From: Microbacterium cremeum
GTDB taxonomy: Bacteria > Actinomycetota > Actinomycetes > Actinomycetales > Microbacteriaceae
Length of the DNA: 64,000 nt
Reading direction: 5' to 3'
Assembly (NCBI RefSeq): GCF_015277855.1
Contig: NZ_CP063812.1
Span: 434,001-498,000 of the forward strand
This document shows positions 40,673 to 50,500 of this stretch, in pieces. Position 1 is the first letter of the stretch; every line of letters begins with the position of its first letter. The notes beneath the pieces are model-generated. The model was not told the DNA's origin and ran no database searches. It saw only the letters and a program-made list of their open reading frames with translations. Both the position numbers and the translations under genes were made by a program.

Positions 40673-41820
40673 CCGATGCCACGGCCCCCGTGTCCGCGGC
40701 CGCTGAGCCCGGGACCACGCCGGCGCCGCCCGGGCTCGGAGCGGTCGAGATCCACGAGGGCGACAACCTCGAGGTCATCCGCGGGCTGCCGGACGAGTCG
40801 TTCACCCTGATCTACCTCGACCCGCCGTTCAACACCGGCCGCCCCCAGGAGCGGTCGATCGAGACGGCGCGGTCGCGGCATCCGTCCCCCTCCGCCGCCG
40901 CCGTCTCCGCGGCCGCCGCCGCGGCTTCCGCGGCCGCCGGCGTCTCCGCGGCCGCCGGTTCCGCGAGAGTGCAGCTGGCGGACGAGAGTAAGGGTGGTTC
41001 CCTCCCCCTGGTCCACCACATGCACTCTCGCGGTGACGGCGGGGACGGCGGGGACGGCGGGGACGGCGGGGACGGCGGGGACGGCGGGGACGGCGGCGGC
41101 GGCACGGACGGTGACGGCGGCGGGGACGACGGCGGGGTCGTGCGGCGCGGATTCCACGGGCGGGAGTATGTGCGCATCCGCGGGGACCTGCGCGCGTACG
41201 ATGACCGGTTCGACGACTACTGGGGGTTCCTCGAGCCGCGGCTGCTCGAGGCCTGGCGGCTGCTCGCCGACGACGGCACCCTCTACCTGCACCTCGACTA
41301 CCGCGAGGCGCACTACGCGAAGGTGCTGCTCGACGCGCTCGTGGGGCGCGAGAGGTTCCTCAACGAGCTGATCTGGGCGTACGACTACGGCGCCAAGACG
41401 CGCAAGCGGTGGCCGACCAAGCACGACACGATCCTGGTGTACGTCAAGAACCCGCAGCGGTACTGGTTCGACTCGGCCGCCGTCGACCGCGAGCCGTACA
41501 TGGCGCCGGGGCTCGTGACCCCCGAGAAGGCCGAGCGCGGCAAGCTCCCCACCGACGTGTGGTGGCACACGATCGTGCCGACCACCGGACGCGAGAAGAC
41601 CGGGTACCCCACGCAGAAGCCCGAGGGCATCCTCCGCCGCATCGTGCAGGCCTCGTCGCGGCCGGGCGATCGCGTGCTCGACTTCTTCGCCGGCAGCGGC
41701 ACCACCGGCGCCGTGGCGTCGGCGCTCGGCCGGAACGCCGTGCTCGTCGACCACAACCCCGAGGCGGTCGCCGTCATGCGCGAACGGATGCCGCACGCCC
41801 GGGTCTTCCCGGTGCGCTGA
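40669..41820 (+). CDS. Site-specific DNA methyltransferase (N6-adenine/N4-cytosine, beta class) with internal insertion
   Basis: Methyltransferase of 383 aa. Motif IV is DPPF (residues 51-54, in LIYLDPPFNTG) and motif I is DFFAGSGTTG near the C-terminus, the order of the beta class. A target region (LIWAYDYGAKTRKRWPTKHD, then TDVWWHTIVPT) lies between. Right after motif IV, residues about 58-160 are a low-complexity insertion: an Ala/Ser run, then a palindromic DNA element translated as part of the protein (40961-41033), then six perfect 9-bp units encoding Gly-Asp-Gly. Without it the enzyme would have an ordinary length of about 280 aa. No restriction gene is adjacent, so it looks like an orphan enzyme. 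Whether the insertion is tolerated is unknown. Confidence 0.85.
   Translation: MTDATAPVSAAAEPGTTPAPPGLGAVEIHEGDNLEVIRGLPDESFTLIYLDPPFNTGRPQERSIETARSRHPSPSAAAVSAAAAAASAAAGVSAAAGSARVQLADESKGGSLPLVHHMHSRGDGGDGGDGGDGGDGGDGGDGGGGTDGDGGGDDGGVVRRGFHGREYVRIRGDLRAYDDRFDDYWGFLEPRLLEAWRLLADDGTLYLHLDYREAHYAKVLLDALVGRERFLNELIWAYDYGAKTRKRWPTKHDTILVYVKNPQRYWFDSAAVDREPYMAPGLVTPEKAERGKLPTDVWWHTIVPTTGREKTGYPTQKPEGILRRIVQASSRPGDRVLDFFAGSGTTGAVASALGRNAVLVDHNPEAVAVMRERMPHARVFPVR
40961..41033. repeat. 73-bp palindromic element within the methyltransferase gene
   Basis: CCGCGAGAGTGCA at 40961-40973 and its exact complement at 41021-41033 bracket 47 bp. The arms are perfect over 13 bp. It looks like a REP/MITE-type sequence that was inserted and kept the frame open. 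Confidence 0.8.
41041..41094. repeat. Six perfect copies of a 9-bp unit
   Basis: GGGGACGGC is repeated six times in a row and codes for a Gly/Asp tract. Copy-number change would alter linker length without shifting the frame. Confidence 0.9.
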
Positions 41821-41871
41821 GGTGCCGCGGCGCCGGGCCGAGGCATCCGCCCTCGCCCTAGGCTGGGGGGC

Positions 41872-42858
41872 ATGCGCTTCGGAACCTTCATCCCCCAGGG
41901 CTGGCGATTCGACCTCGTGGGCATCGACCCCGAGCAGCACTGGGAGGTGATGAACGGGCTCGCGCAGCGCGCCGACGCCGGACCGTGGGAGTCGCTGTGG
42001 GTGTACGACCACTTCCACACCACCCCGGTGCACTCCGAGGAGGCCACGCACGAGGCGTGGACGCTCATGGCCGCGTTCGCGGCCTCGACGAGCCGCATCC
42101 GCCTCGGGCAGATGTGCACGTGCATGGGCTACCGCAACCCCGCCTACCTCGCGAAGGTCGCCGCGACCGCCGACATCGTCTCGGGCGGCCGCGTCGAGAT
42201 GGGCATCGGCGGCGGGTGGTACGAGCACGAATGGCGCGCGTACGGCTACGGCTTCCCGACGATCCCGGAGCGCCTGCGGATGCTGCGGGAAGGAGTCGAC
42301 ATCATGCAGCAGGCGTGGACCACCGGCCGCGCGACCCTCGACGGCGAGTTCTACCAGGTCGACGGAGCCATCGTGCGCCCGCTGCCGCTGCAGGACGGCG
42401 GCATCCCGATGTGGGTCGCCGGCGGCGGCGAGAAGGTGACGCTCAAGATCGCGGCGCAGTACGCCGCGTACACCAACTACGCCGGATCGCTCGAAGACAT
42501 CGACCGCAAGAGCGACGTGCTTCGCCGCCACTGCGACGCGATCGGCCGCGACTTCGCGTCGATCACCCGCACCTCGAACTTCAACACGATCGTGGGTGCC
42601 ACCGAGACCGAGGCGCGTGAGCGCCTGGCGGCCGTCATGGACCGGCTGACTCCGCACCTCGGTCAGGAGCGGGCCGACCACCTCGAGCGCGACTACCTCA
42701 ACTCGCCCGCGTTCGGCTCGGTCGAGCAGGTCGCCGAGCGTCTCGCCGAGCGCGAGCGGCACGGCATCACGTACGCCATCCACTACTTCCCCGAGGCCGC
42801 GTACGACGTCTCGGGGGTCGAGCTCTTCGAACGCGAGGTCGTCGCCGCCCTGAGCTGA
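41872..42858 (+). CDS. LLM-class (luciferase-like) flavin-dependent oxidoreductase
   Basis: Protein of 328 aa with the luciferase-like TIM barrel. It begins MRFGTFIPQGWRFDL and contains SLWVYDHFHTTP, RIRLGQMCTCMGYRNPAYLA, VSGGRVEMGIGGGWYEHEW and PMWVAGGGEKVTLKIAAQYA, typical of coenzyme F420-dependent members in actinobacteria. FMN use cannot be excluded. TAGGCT at 41859-41864 with a 7-nt gap marks a leaderless start. It stands alone; the substrate is unknown. Confidence 0.85.
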   Translation: MRFGTFIPQGWRFDLVGIDPEQHWEVMNGLAQRADAGPWESLWVYDHFHTTPVHSEEATHEAWTLMAAFAASTSRIRLGQMCTCMGYRNPAYLAKVAATADIVSGGRVEMGIGGGWYEHEWRAYGYGFPTIPERLRMLREGVDIMQQAWTTGRATLDGEFYQVDGAIVRPLPLQDGGIPMWVAGGGEKVTLKIAAQYAAYTNYAGSLEDIDRKSDVLRRHCDAIGRDFASITRTSNFNTIVGATETEARERLAAVMDRLTPHLGQERADHLERDYLNSPAFGSVEQVAERLAERERHGITYAIHYFPEAAYDVSGVELFEREVVAALS

Positions 42859-42898
42859 CGTCGTCGGGCCCGATTGCGGCCGGGTCGCGTCGCCGGGA

Positions 42899-44392
42899 TC
42901 AGAGTAGAGCGGCCACGCTCCGGTAGCCGTCGCGCACGACGTCGGGGGCGGATCCCTCGGCCCCGAAGATGCGGGTGGTCCCGGGTGCGTCCGACCACGC
43001 CCGCCAGCCGGGCGTCCCGTCGCGGACCAGGGCGACGGCGGCGCCGTGCACGGCGTCGGCGAGCCGCCGCGGGGGAGCGTCGCCGGCGATGGCGCGCACG
43101 TGCGGGTCGTCGAGGCAGTCGAACCAGAACGGCACGTCGAGGCAGTGCATCGCCCACCCGCGCGCGGGCGAGGGCCACGTGAAGCGATAGACCCAGGTCG
43201 GAGCGCTCCCGCGCGCCTCGGCGATCCGCACCACCTCGGAGCGGAACACCACGTCCGTGACGTACCGGCCGAGCAAGGCCGCCGTCCCCTTGCGGCGCTG
43301 CGGCCCGTTGTCGGCGAGATAGGCCCGTCGCCGCTCGCGGGGGACCCCCAGGTTGGCGAGACCGAGGGTGGGCGGCACGAGGCGCAGTGCCCGCTTGGCG
43401 TCGTCCATCACCATCGTGAACTCGTCGTCGGTCGAACCGAGCACCAGCGGCTTGCCGGCACCGACCCCCGATCGCAGGGATGCGAGCGTGGGCTGCTCGA
43501 GCAGTTCACCGTCGATCACGGGACCCCACGGGAGCCCGTCGGCGAGCAGCGCACGCACCGGGGCGAGCCGGTCTTTCGAGTCGGGCTCGCCGGCCGTGGT
43601 CTGCAGTTCGTGCAGCGTCGCCTCGGAGGCCGACGCGAAGCCGTCGCGCGTCGGGGCCACGCCGGCGAGGTGGGCGAGCCTGGCCGACGCCGTGCGGGCC
43701 CGCTCGGCGGAGACGTCGGCGACGGCGCCGGAGAGCGCGTACACCGAGTGGAACAGGTGCTGGGCCGCCGGCATCCCGAGCAGCGTCAGCACCGCGCCGC
43801 CGCCCGCGGACTGACCGGCGATCGTGACGCGCGAGGGGTCGCCGCCGAACGAGGCGATGTTCTCCTGCACCCAGTGCAGCGCGAGCAGCCAATCGCGCAC
43901 GCCGCGGTTCGACGGGGCGCCGGGGATGTGCCCGAACCCGTCGAAGCCGAGCCGGTACGAGACGGACACGGTGACGACGCCGTCGCGGTTGAACGAGCGG
44001 CCGTCGTACCACGGGCTCGCGGGCGATCCCGAGATGTAGCCGCCGCCGTGGATCCACACGAGCACGGGGAGCGCGGCATCCATCTCCCGCGGTGAGGGCG
44101 TGAAGACGTTGACGTTGAGCGTCGCATCGCCGGGGATCGAGGGCTCGGGGATCAGGGTGATGCCGGTGTCACCGCGTTGCGCGGTCGGGCCGAACTCGAG
44201 CGCGTCGCGCACGCCGTCCCACGGGTCGACCGGCACGGGGGCCGCGAAGCGCAGGTCCCCCACGGGTGGCTTCGCGAACGGGATGCCGAGGAACGCCGCC
44301 GACCTGTCGCGCGCGTCCGCGCCGCCGCGCCAGAAGCCTCGCACCCGGCCGCTCGCGGTGGCGACGACGGGACCGTCGTCGTGCCAGCTCAT
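42899..44392 (-). CDS. Type-B carboxylesterase
   Basis: Esterase of 497 aa. LGIPFAKPPVGDLRFAAP, VWIHGGGYISGS (oxyanion hole) and IAGQSAGGGAV (nucleophile elbow, with Gln where Glu is usual) define the family. The start at 44392 overlaps the TetR stop by 4 nt, so it is co-translated with the regulator. A signal peptide is absent. It may remove acyl groups from plant glycosides handled by the divergent GH3; this is inferred from the arrangement. Confidence 0.87.
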   Translation of the reverse strand: MSWHDDGPVVATASGRVRGFWRGGADARDRSAAFLGIPFAKPPVGDLRFAAPVPVDPWDGVRDALEFGPTAQRGDTGITLIPEPSIPGDATLNVNVFTPSPREMDAALPVLVWIHGGGYISGSPASPWYDGRSFNRDGVVTVSVSYRLGFDGFGHIPGAPSNRGVRDWLLALHWVQENIASFGGDPSRVTIAGQSAGGGAVLTLLGMPAAQHLFHSVYALSGAVADVSAERARTASARLAHLAGVAPTRDGFASASEATLHELQTTAGEPDSKDRLAPVRALLADGLPWGPVIDGELLEQPTLASLRSGVGAGKPLVLGSTDDEFTMVMDDAKRALRLVPPTLGLANLGVPRERRRAYLADNGPQRRKGTAALLGRYVTDVVFRSEVVRIAEARGSAPTWVYRFTWPSPARGWAMHCLDVPFWFDCLDDPHVRAIAGDAPPRRLADAVHGAAVALVRDGTPGWRAWSDAPGTTRIFGAEGSAPDVVRDGYRSVAALL

Positions 44393-45018
44393 CGTGCGTC
44401 GCCTTCCGCGGCGGGACGCGGATCCAGGGCGTCGAGCAGCGCCGACACCGTCGCGGCCATGTCGACGTCGGGTTCGAGCATCCATTGCACCTGCAGCCCG
44501 TCGGCGACGGCCTGCAGAACGCGGGCGAGGGCCGCGGGCTCGATGCGGTCGGTGAGCTCACCCGCCGACTGCCGGCGTGCGATCTCGTCGGCGAACATGC
44601 CGCGCAGCGCTTCGCCGCGCTCGAGGAAGAACCTGTGTGCGGGATGCCCCGGGTCGGCCGCGTCGACGGAGAGCCGGGCGTACAGCTGCACGAGGCCGGG
44701 CACGTCGGCGTTGTGGCCGAGGACCGCGACGTACGCGTCGCGCAGATCGTGGTTCTCGGGGTGCTCGCCGTCGGGGCCGAATGCCGCGGAGTCGAGCTCG
44801 TCGCGCTTGCGCAGGATCTCGGTGAAGAGCTCCTCCTTGCTGCCGAAGTAGTGCAGGAGGCCCGCCTGACTCAGACCTGCGGCATCCGCCAGCTCCTTCA
44901 CGGAGGCGCCGCGGTACCCCTCGCGCGCGATGACCTCGAGGGCGCGCGTGAGGATCTCCTCCCGCTTCGCCACGCCTTTCGCGTAGGAGCCCCGCCGGCC
45001 CGATCGGCTGTCAGCCAT
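44389..45018 (-). CDS. TetR-family regulator of the esterase/GH3 module
   Basis: Repressor of 209 aa. The N-terminal HTH (KREEILTRALEVIAREGYRG, then VKELADAAGLSQAGLLHYFG) is closely related to that of the TetR at 15890-16612. The ligand domain ends with VADGLQVQWMLEPDVDM, again mirrored in that paralogue (MDGLQVQWLLDP). The ATG at 45018 has no Shine-Dalgarno; TTTACT with a 6-nt gap upstream may give a leaderless start. It is coupled to the carboxylesterase and divergent from the GH3 at 45103, the same arrangement as the other TetR module. Confidence 0.85.
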   Translation of the reverse strand: MADSRSGRRGSYAKGVAKREEILTRALEVIAREGYRGASVKELADAAGLSQAGLLHYFGSKEELFTEILRKRDELDSAAFGPDGEHPENHDLRDAYVAVLGHNADVPGLVQLYARLSVDAADPGHPAHRFFLERGEALRGMFADEIARRQSAGELTDRIEPAALARVLQAVADGLQVQWMLEPDVDMAATVSALLDALDPRPAAEGDAR

Positions 45019-45049
45019 AGGAGAAGTAAACCCGAATCTTGCTTGATTT

Positions 45050-45079
45050 CTCAAAACCTAGTGACGTATGGTTTTCGAG
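45050..45079. promoter_or_regulatory. Semi-palindrome between TetR and GH3 genes
   Basis: AAAACC (45053-45058) and GGTTTT (45070-45075) form short arms around an 11-bp centre in the 84-bp AT-rich gap of the divergent pair. It is a weak candidate operator for the adjacent TetR. Confidence 0.35.
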
Positions 45080-45102
45080 TAGCACCCGATGAGAGGACCC
45101 CG

Positions 45103-47427
45103 ATGGCACTCCCCGATGTGACGGAGCTGACGCTCGAAGAGAAGGCGTCGCTGACCAGCGGTGCGAGCTTCTGGAAGACCAAGCCGATCGAACGCGCCGG
45201 CGTGCCCGCGATCATGGTCACCGACGGCCCTCACGGTCTGCGCAAGCAGCGCGAGGGGGGCGACCACCTCGGCCTGGGCGACAGCGTGCCCGCCACGTGC
45301 TTCCCGCCGGCGGTCGGTCTGGGGTCGGCGTGGGACGCCGACCTCGTGCATCGGGTCGGCGAGGCGCTCGGCACCGAGGCCTCGCTCGAGAACGTGGCCG
45401 TGCTGCTGGGCCCCGGCATCAACATCAAGCGCTCGCCGCTATGCGGCCGCAACTTCGAGTACTTCTCGGAGGACCCGATCGTCTCGGGCGTGCTCGGCGC
45501 GGCGATGGTGCGAGGCATCCAGTCGAAGGGCGTGGGCGCGTCGCTCAAGCACTTCGCCGCCAACAACCAGGAGCACGACCGCATGCGCGCCTCGAGCGAC
45601 GTCGACCCGCGGCCGCTGCGCGAGATCTACCTGCGCGGATTCCAGCGGGTGGTCGAGGCTGCGCAGCCGTGGACCGTGATGTGCTCGTACAACCGCATCA
45701 ACGGCGTCTACGCGTCGGAGGATCCCTGGCTGCTGACGCACGTGCTGCGCGACGAGTGGGGCTTCGAAGGTCTCGTCGTCTCGGACTGGGGCGCCGTCAA
45801 CGACCGTGTCGCGGGCCTGAGAGCGGGCATGGACCTCGAGATGCCGTCGTCGGGCGGCGTGACCGATGCGCAGATCGTCGCCGCCGTGCACGACGGCTCG
45901 CTCGACGAGCAGGTGGTGGATGCCGCGGCGGGCCGCGCGCTCGACCTCGTGCGCAAGGCGACCGCGGGTGCAGGAGCCGTCGCAGGGCCCCTCGACGTCG
46001 ACGCGCACCACGCGCTCGCGCGCGAGGCCGCGGGCCGATCGATCGTGCTGCTGAAGAACGACGCCCCGGAGCACGCGGCTGCGCTGCGAACGGGCGACGC
46101 CCGCGGAGCCCTCCTGCCGCTGGCCCACGACGCGAAGCTCGCGGTCATCGGCGACTTCGCCGCGCAGCCCCGGTACCAGGGCGCGGGCTCGTCGCTGATC
46201 CGGCCGACGCGCCTCGACACCGCGCTCGACGAGATCCGCGCGCTCGCCGCGGGCGACGTCGCCTACGCCCGGGGCTTCAGCAACGCCCTCGAGGTCTCGG
46301 CCGACGAGACGGCGGCGCTGCGCGACGAGGCGGTGGCCGCGGCATCCGTCGCCGACGTCGCCGTCGTGTTCCTGGGCCTGCCGGCGCGCCTCGAGTCCGA
46401 GGGCTACGACCGCGACGACATCGATCTGCCCGCCGAGCAGCTCGCCCTGCTCGACGCCGTGGTCGCGGCGAACCCGAGCACCGTCGTGGTGCTCTCGAAC
46501 GGGGGCGTGGTCGCGCTGCCGTTCGCGGACCGCGTGCCGGCGATCCTCGAGGCGTGGCTGCTCGGCCAGGCCGGCGGCGGCGCGATCGCCGACGTGCTGT
46601 TCGGCGAGGTCAACCCGTCGGCGAAGCTCACCGAGACGATCCCGCTGCGGCTCGAAGACACGCCCGCCTACCTCGACTTTCCCGGCGAGTTCTCGCACGT
46701 GCGGTACGGCGAGGGGCTCTTCGTCGGCTACCGCTGGTACGACGCGCGCCGCATCGAGGTCGCGTTCCCGTTCGGGCATGGGCTGTCGTACACGTCCTTC
46801 GCCTACGGGGATGCCTCGGCAGCCGTGAACGCGGACGGCGACGTCGAGGTGACCGTGGCCGTCACCAACACCGGCGACCGCGCGGGGCGCGAGGTCGTGC
46901 AGGTGTACACGTCGCTGCCCGGCGGCGAGGTGCACCGCCCGGTGCGCGAGCTCAAGGCGTTCGCGTCGGTGGCGCTGCAGCCGGGCGAGACCCGCGACGT
47001 CGCGCTCACCGTGCGCCGGAAGGACCTCGCCTACTGGGACACCCGCGTCGACCGCTGGCTCGTCGAGGGCGGATCGTACGTCGTCGACGTCGCCGCATCG
47101 AGCCGCGACATCCGCTCCAGCGTCCGGGTGGACGTCGACGGCGACGAGTTCACGCTGCCGCTGTCGCGCAACTCCTCGATCGCCGAGGTCATGGCCCACC
47201 CCGTGGTCGGCGACATGGTGCAGGCCGCGATCGCCGAGATGATGGGCGGCATGGACGGCGTCACGAGCATCCTGCCCGAGGGCGTCGAGGTCACGAAGAT
47301 GCTCGAGTCCTTCCCCATCGGGCGGGCGGCGATGTTCGCCGGACCCGACTCGGGCGGGGCCATCGATCCCGCGATGATCGACGGCCTGATCGCGCTGGGC
47401 AACGCCGGCGGCGCGCCGCAGGAGTAG
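45103..47427 (+). CDS. Glycoside hydrolase family 3 beta-glucosidase-like enzyme
   Basis: Enzyme of 774 aa. The barrel domain has LGPGINIKRSPLCGRNFEYF, SLKHFAANNQEHDRM and the nucleophile Asp in LVVSDWGAV. The second domain has LPARLESEGYDRDDIDLP, and the fibronectin-III-like domain ends near YWDTRVDRWLVEGGSY. An extra segment of about 85 residues (SIAEVMAHPVVGDMVQAAIA, then MDGVTSILPEGVE) follows and is helical; it occurs in a subset of GH3 proteins but has no known role. No signal peptide is seen. The start at 45103 follows GAGAGGA. It is divergent from TetR plus carboxylesterase and probably induced by a beta-glucoside. Confidence 0.9.
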   Translation: MALPDVTELTLEEKASLTSGASFWKTKPIERAGVPAIMVTDGPHGLRKQREGGDHLGLGDSVPATCFPPAVGLGSAWDADLVHRVGEALGTEASLENVAVLLGPGINIKRSPLCGRNFEYFSEDPIVSGVLGAAMVRGIQSKGVGASLKHFAANNQEHDRMRASSDVDPRPLREIYLRGFQRVVEAAQPWTVMCSYNRINGVYASEDPWLLTHVLRDEWGFEGLVVSDWGAVNDRVAGLRAGMDLEMPSSGGVTDAQIVAAVHDGSLDEQVVDAAAGRALDLVRKATAGAGAVAGPLDVDAHHALAREAAGRSIVLLKNDAPEHAAALRTGDARGALLPLAHDAKLAVIGDFAAQPRYQGAGSSLIRPTRLDTALDEIRALAAGDVAYARGFSNALEVSADETAALRDEAVAAASVADVAVVFLGLPARLESEGYDRDDIDLPAEQLALLDAVVAANPSTVVVLSNGGVVALPFADRVPAILEAWLLGQAGGGAIADVLFGEVNPSAKLTETIPLRLEDTPAYLDFPGEFSHVRYGEGLFVGYRWYDARRIEVAFPFGHGLSYTSFAYGDASAAVNADGDVEVTVAVTNTGDRAGREVVQVYTSLPGGEVHRPVRELKAFASVALQPGETRDVALTVRRKDLAYWDTRVDRWLVEGGSYVVDVAASSRDIRSSVRVDVDGDEFTLPLSRNSSIAEVMAHPVVGDMVQAAIAEMMGGMDGVTSILPEGVEVTKMLESFPIGRAAMFAGPDSGGAIDPAMIDGLIALGNAGGAPQE

Positions 47428-47454
47428 TCCGCGACGGCGGGGGCGGGGGAGTGC

Positions 47455-47487
47455 GTTCCCGCGCCGTTCACCTGTCGTTCGTCCTGC
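47455..47487 (+). promoter_or_regulatory. Apparent PHO box: three 11-bp direct repeats
   Basis: GTTCCCGCGCC, GTTCACCTGTC and GTTCGTCCTGC follow each other without a gap at 47455-47465, 47466-47476 and 47477-47487. Tandem 11-bp units starting GTTCA are the PhoP binding pattern known from Streptomyces. The box sits 70 bp before the start of the phytase-like surface protein, a sensible phosphate-regulated target. Confidence 0.7.
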
Positions 47488-47556
47488 GCTGTGAAGATCC
47501 AGGCACCCGTTCGGATGCCGGTCTGGGGATCGGCATGCCTCGCAAGGAGTCCCCTG

Positions 47557-50500
47557 GTGCCCAATCATCGTCGTGCGCTCGCCGCTGCCCTGGCCGCGAT
47601 CGTCGGCTTCGTCCCCCTCACGGTCTTCGCCGCCGCGCCGGCTTCGGCCGCGGTGACCGATCTCGTCATCAACGAGGTCAACTCCGACCCGGACGACTGG
47701 TTCGAGCTGGCCAACCCGACAGGGGCCGACATCGACCTCACCGGCATGTGGTTCGTCGACAGCGGCACCGGCGACCCGACGCACTGGGTGCCTCTCGCAG
47801 GCGTCGTCCCGGCCGACGGCGTGCTCGCCGTCGACTCGCCCGACGGCCTCGGCAAGGGCGACAGCGTCTCGGTCTACCAGGGCGGGAAGGCGGAGTTCGA
47901 CGCCGGCACCGCCACGCTCGTCGACACCGTCACGTGGCCCGCCGGGGTCCACGCGACGTCGATGGGTGTCTGCCCGGCGCCCTACACGGGCCTGGTCGCC
48001 ATGACCCCGACGAAGGGCGCGGCGAACGACTGCCCGACGCCGGGCCTCGACGAGATCCGCATCAACGAGGTGTTCTCGGCGGGCGCCGACTTCGTCGAAC
48101 TCGTCAACATCGGCTCGGTCCCGATCGACATCGCCGGGTGGACCGCCGTCGACGGCGACCCGGCTCACGTGCCGCTGGTGCTGGCCGAGACCTCCACGCT
48201 GATCGAGCCCGGCGGGCACTACGTCTTCCACCCCGACGACGCGACCGAGTTCCCCACCGGCGGCTTCGGCCTCGGCAAGGGCGACTCGATGACGATCGCC
48301 CTGCCGGACGGCACCGAGGTCGACACGACGACGTGGCCGGCCGACACCCACGCGTCGCCGTCGTGGGGCCGCTGCCCCGAGGGCACCGGCGGCTTCGTCA
48401 TGACCACCGCGGCGACGCCCGGCGCGGTCAACGACTGCCCGGCGGTTCCCGGGGCCGCCCAGATCAAGATCAACGAGGTCAGCTCCGACCCTGCGGACTG
48501 GATCGAACTCACCAACATCGGCAGCACAACCGTCGGCATCTCGGGCTGGCTGCTCTCCGACAACGCGCGCACGACAGACCCGACCCACCTCCAGGTGATC
48601 GCGGCGGGGACCACGATCGAGCCGGGCGCGTTCGTCACGATCGACTACACCGCGGCCGGTCTCGGCAAGGGCGACGAGGCCAACCTCTACCTCGCCGACG
48701 CCACGACGCGAGTCGACACGACCACCTGGCCCGCCGACACCCACGCCTCGTCGTGGGGTCGCTGCGCCGACGGCATCGGCGCCTTCCGCACCATGACGCC
48801 CACGCCGGGCGACGCGAACGACTGCACTGTCACTCCGCCGCCCGCCCTCGACCCGCACTGGGACGACGTCGAGATCAACGAGATCTCGTCGCTCAACGAC
48901 GGCGACCCCGGCAATCCCGGCCTCCGCGACGCGGTCGAGCTGGTCAACACCGGCAGCCATGACGTGTCGATCCAGGGCTGGTATCAGACCGACAGCGGCG
49001 CCGCCTCCGGCGCGTCGCCGCTGACCCTCGCCGACCTCCGGGTGTGGAACGGCGACTCGCTCGAGCCGGCGGGCTCGTGGATCGTTCCGGCGGGCGGATA
49101 CGTCGTCTTCTCGTCGAAGAAGGGACTCTCGGGCGAGGGTGACGCCGTCAAGCTCTACGGTCCCGGTGCCGATGCGGCCTCCCGCCAGCTCGTCGACGAG
49201 CAGGCGTACGGCGACGGCGAGGCGGGCGTGTCCGACACCTTCGCCTCGAACGCGCTCTCGTCCGCCGCGTGCCCGGACGGGTCGGACGCCTTCTGGTCGG
49301 TGACCGAGAGCAGCTTCGGCCGCGACAACACCGCCTCATGCGACACCCGGTTCCGCCCCCTCGACACCACGATCGTCCTGAACGAGGTCTCGAACGTCGC
49401 GGGCAAGGCCGAGCTCCTCAACACCGGTCAGGAGCCGGTCGACATCTCGGGCTGGGAGCTGCTCGACGCCGGTGACGCCCTGGTCCACACCGTCCCCGCC
49501 GGCACCGTCCTCGCGCCGGGTGCGTTCTACGTCGCGCATGACCTCACCGGGCTCGAGAGCGTCGACGCGCTGACGATCCGCCGGGCCGGCGACGGCGCCA
49601 GCATGGTCGGCCACACCTGGTACGAGGACGGCCACGCGTCGTACAGCCGATGCGTGCTGTTCGGAACCGTCTCGTACGTCGAAACCCCCACGGCGACCTG
49701 GGGTGCCGCGAACGCGTGCCCCGGACTCGTCACCGAGACGTGGCCCGGTGCCGCGGAGATCACCGTCGTCGACGCCGTGGACGCGTTCACCGACCTCGAC
49801 GCCAACGACGAGGGCGACGTGTCGGGTGCCGCCTTCGACCCGTCCGACCCGGGCATCCTCTGGGTCGCGATGAACAAGGGCCGCCTCTTCAAGATGCACA
49901 AGGTGGGCGGTGTCTACGAGGCGTTTCCCGGAGTGGGAGGGCGGCATCCCGCTGCGCTTCGCCGACGGCGGCGGCGAACTCGACTCCGAGGGCGTCACGA
50001 TCGGACCCGACGGCGCCGCGTACATCACCTCCGAGCGCGACAACGCGCGCGCCAAGGGCACGTCGTACAACAAGATCGCCCGATTCGACGTGAGCGCGGT
50101 GACCACGGCGACGACCGAGCTCGTGGCCACCCACGAGTGGGATGTGAACGGGTTCGTGACGACGGGCACCAACCTCGGTCTCGAGGGCATCACCTACGTG
50201 CCCGACGGGTTCCTGGTCGAGTCCGGCTTCCAGGCCGGCGGCGCCGCCTACGCTGCGGCCGACCACCCGACTCCCGGCCTCTTCGTGACGGCGGTCGAGG
50301 GGACGGGAGCCCTGCACTTCTTCTCGCTCGCGCTCGGCGCCGCACCCGTCGAGGTGAAGGTCGAGCCCTCGGGTCTCCCGTGGTCGATGGACGTGGCGTA
50401 CGACGCCGATCGCGGGGCGCTGTGGGCGCTGTGCGACGACGGCTGCGGCGGCGTCTACAACCTCCTGACCGTCGTCGACGGCGACTTCGAGGTCGAGCAC

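Noticed and set aside
43198..43211. CebR-like core GGAGCGCTCC
   Set aside because: It lies inside the carboxylesterase coding sequence and lacks the outer T and A of the consensus, so chance is the simpler explanation.
45297..48962. Open frames of more than 1,000 codons in other frames across the GH3 and surface-protein genes, on both strands
   Set aside because: Low-complexity Arg/Ala/Gly translations that ignore the boundary between two clear genes; shadows of the true frames.
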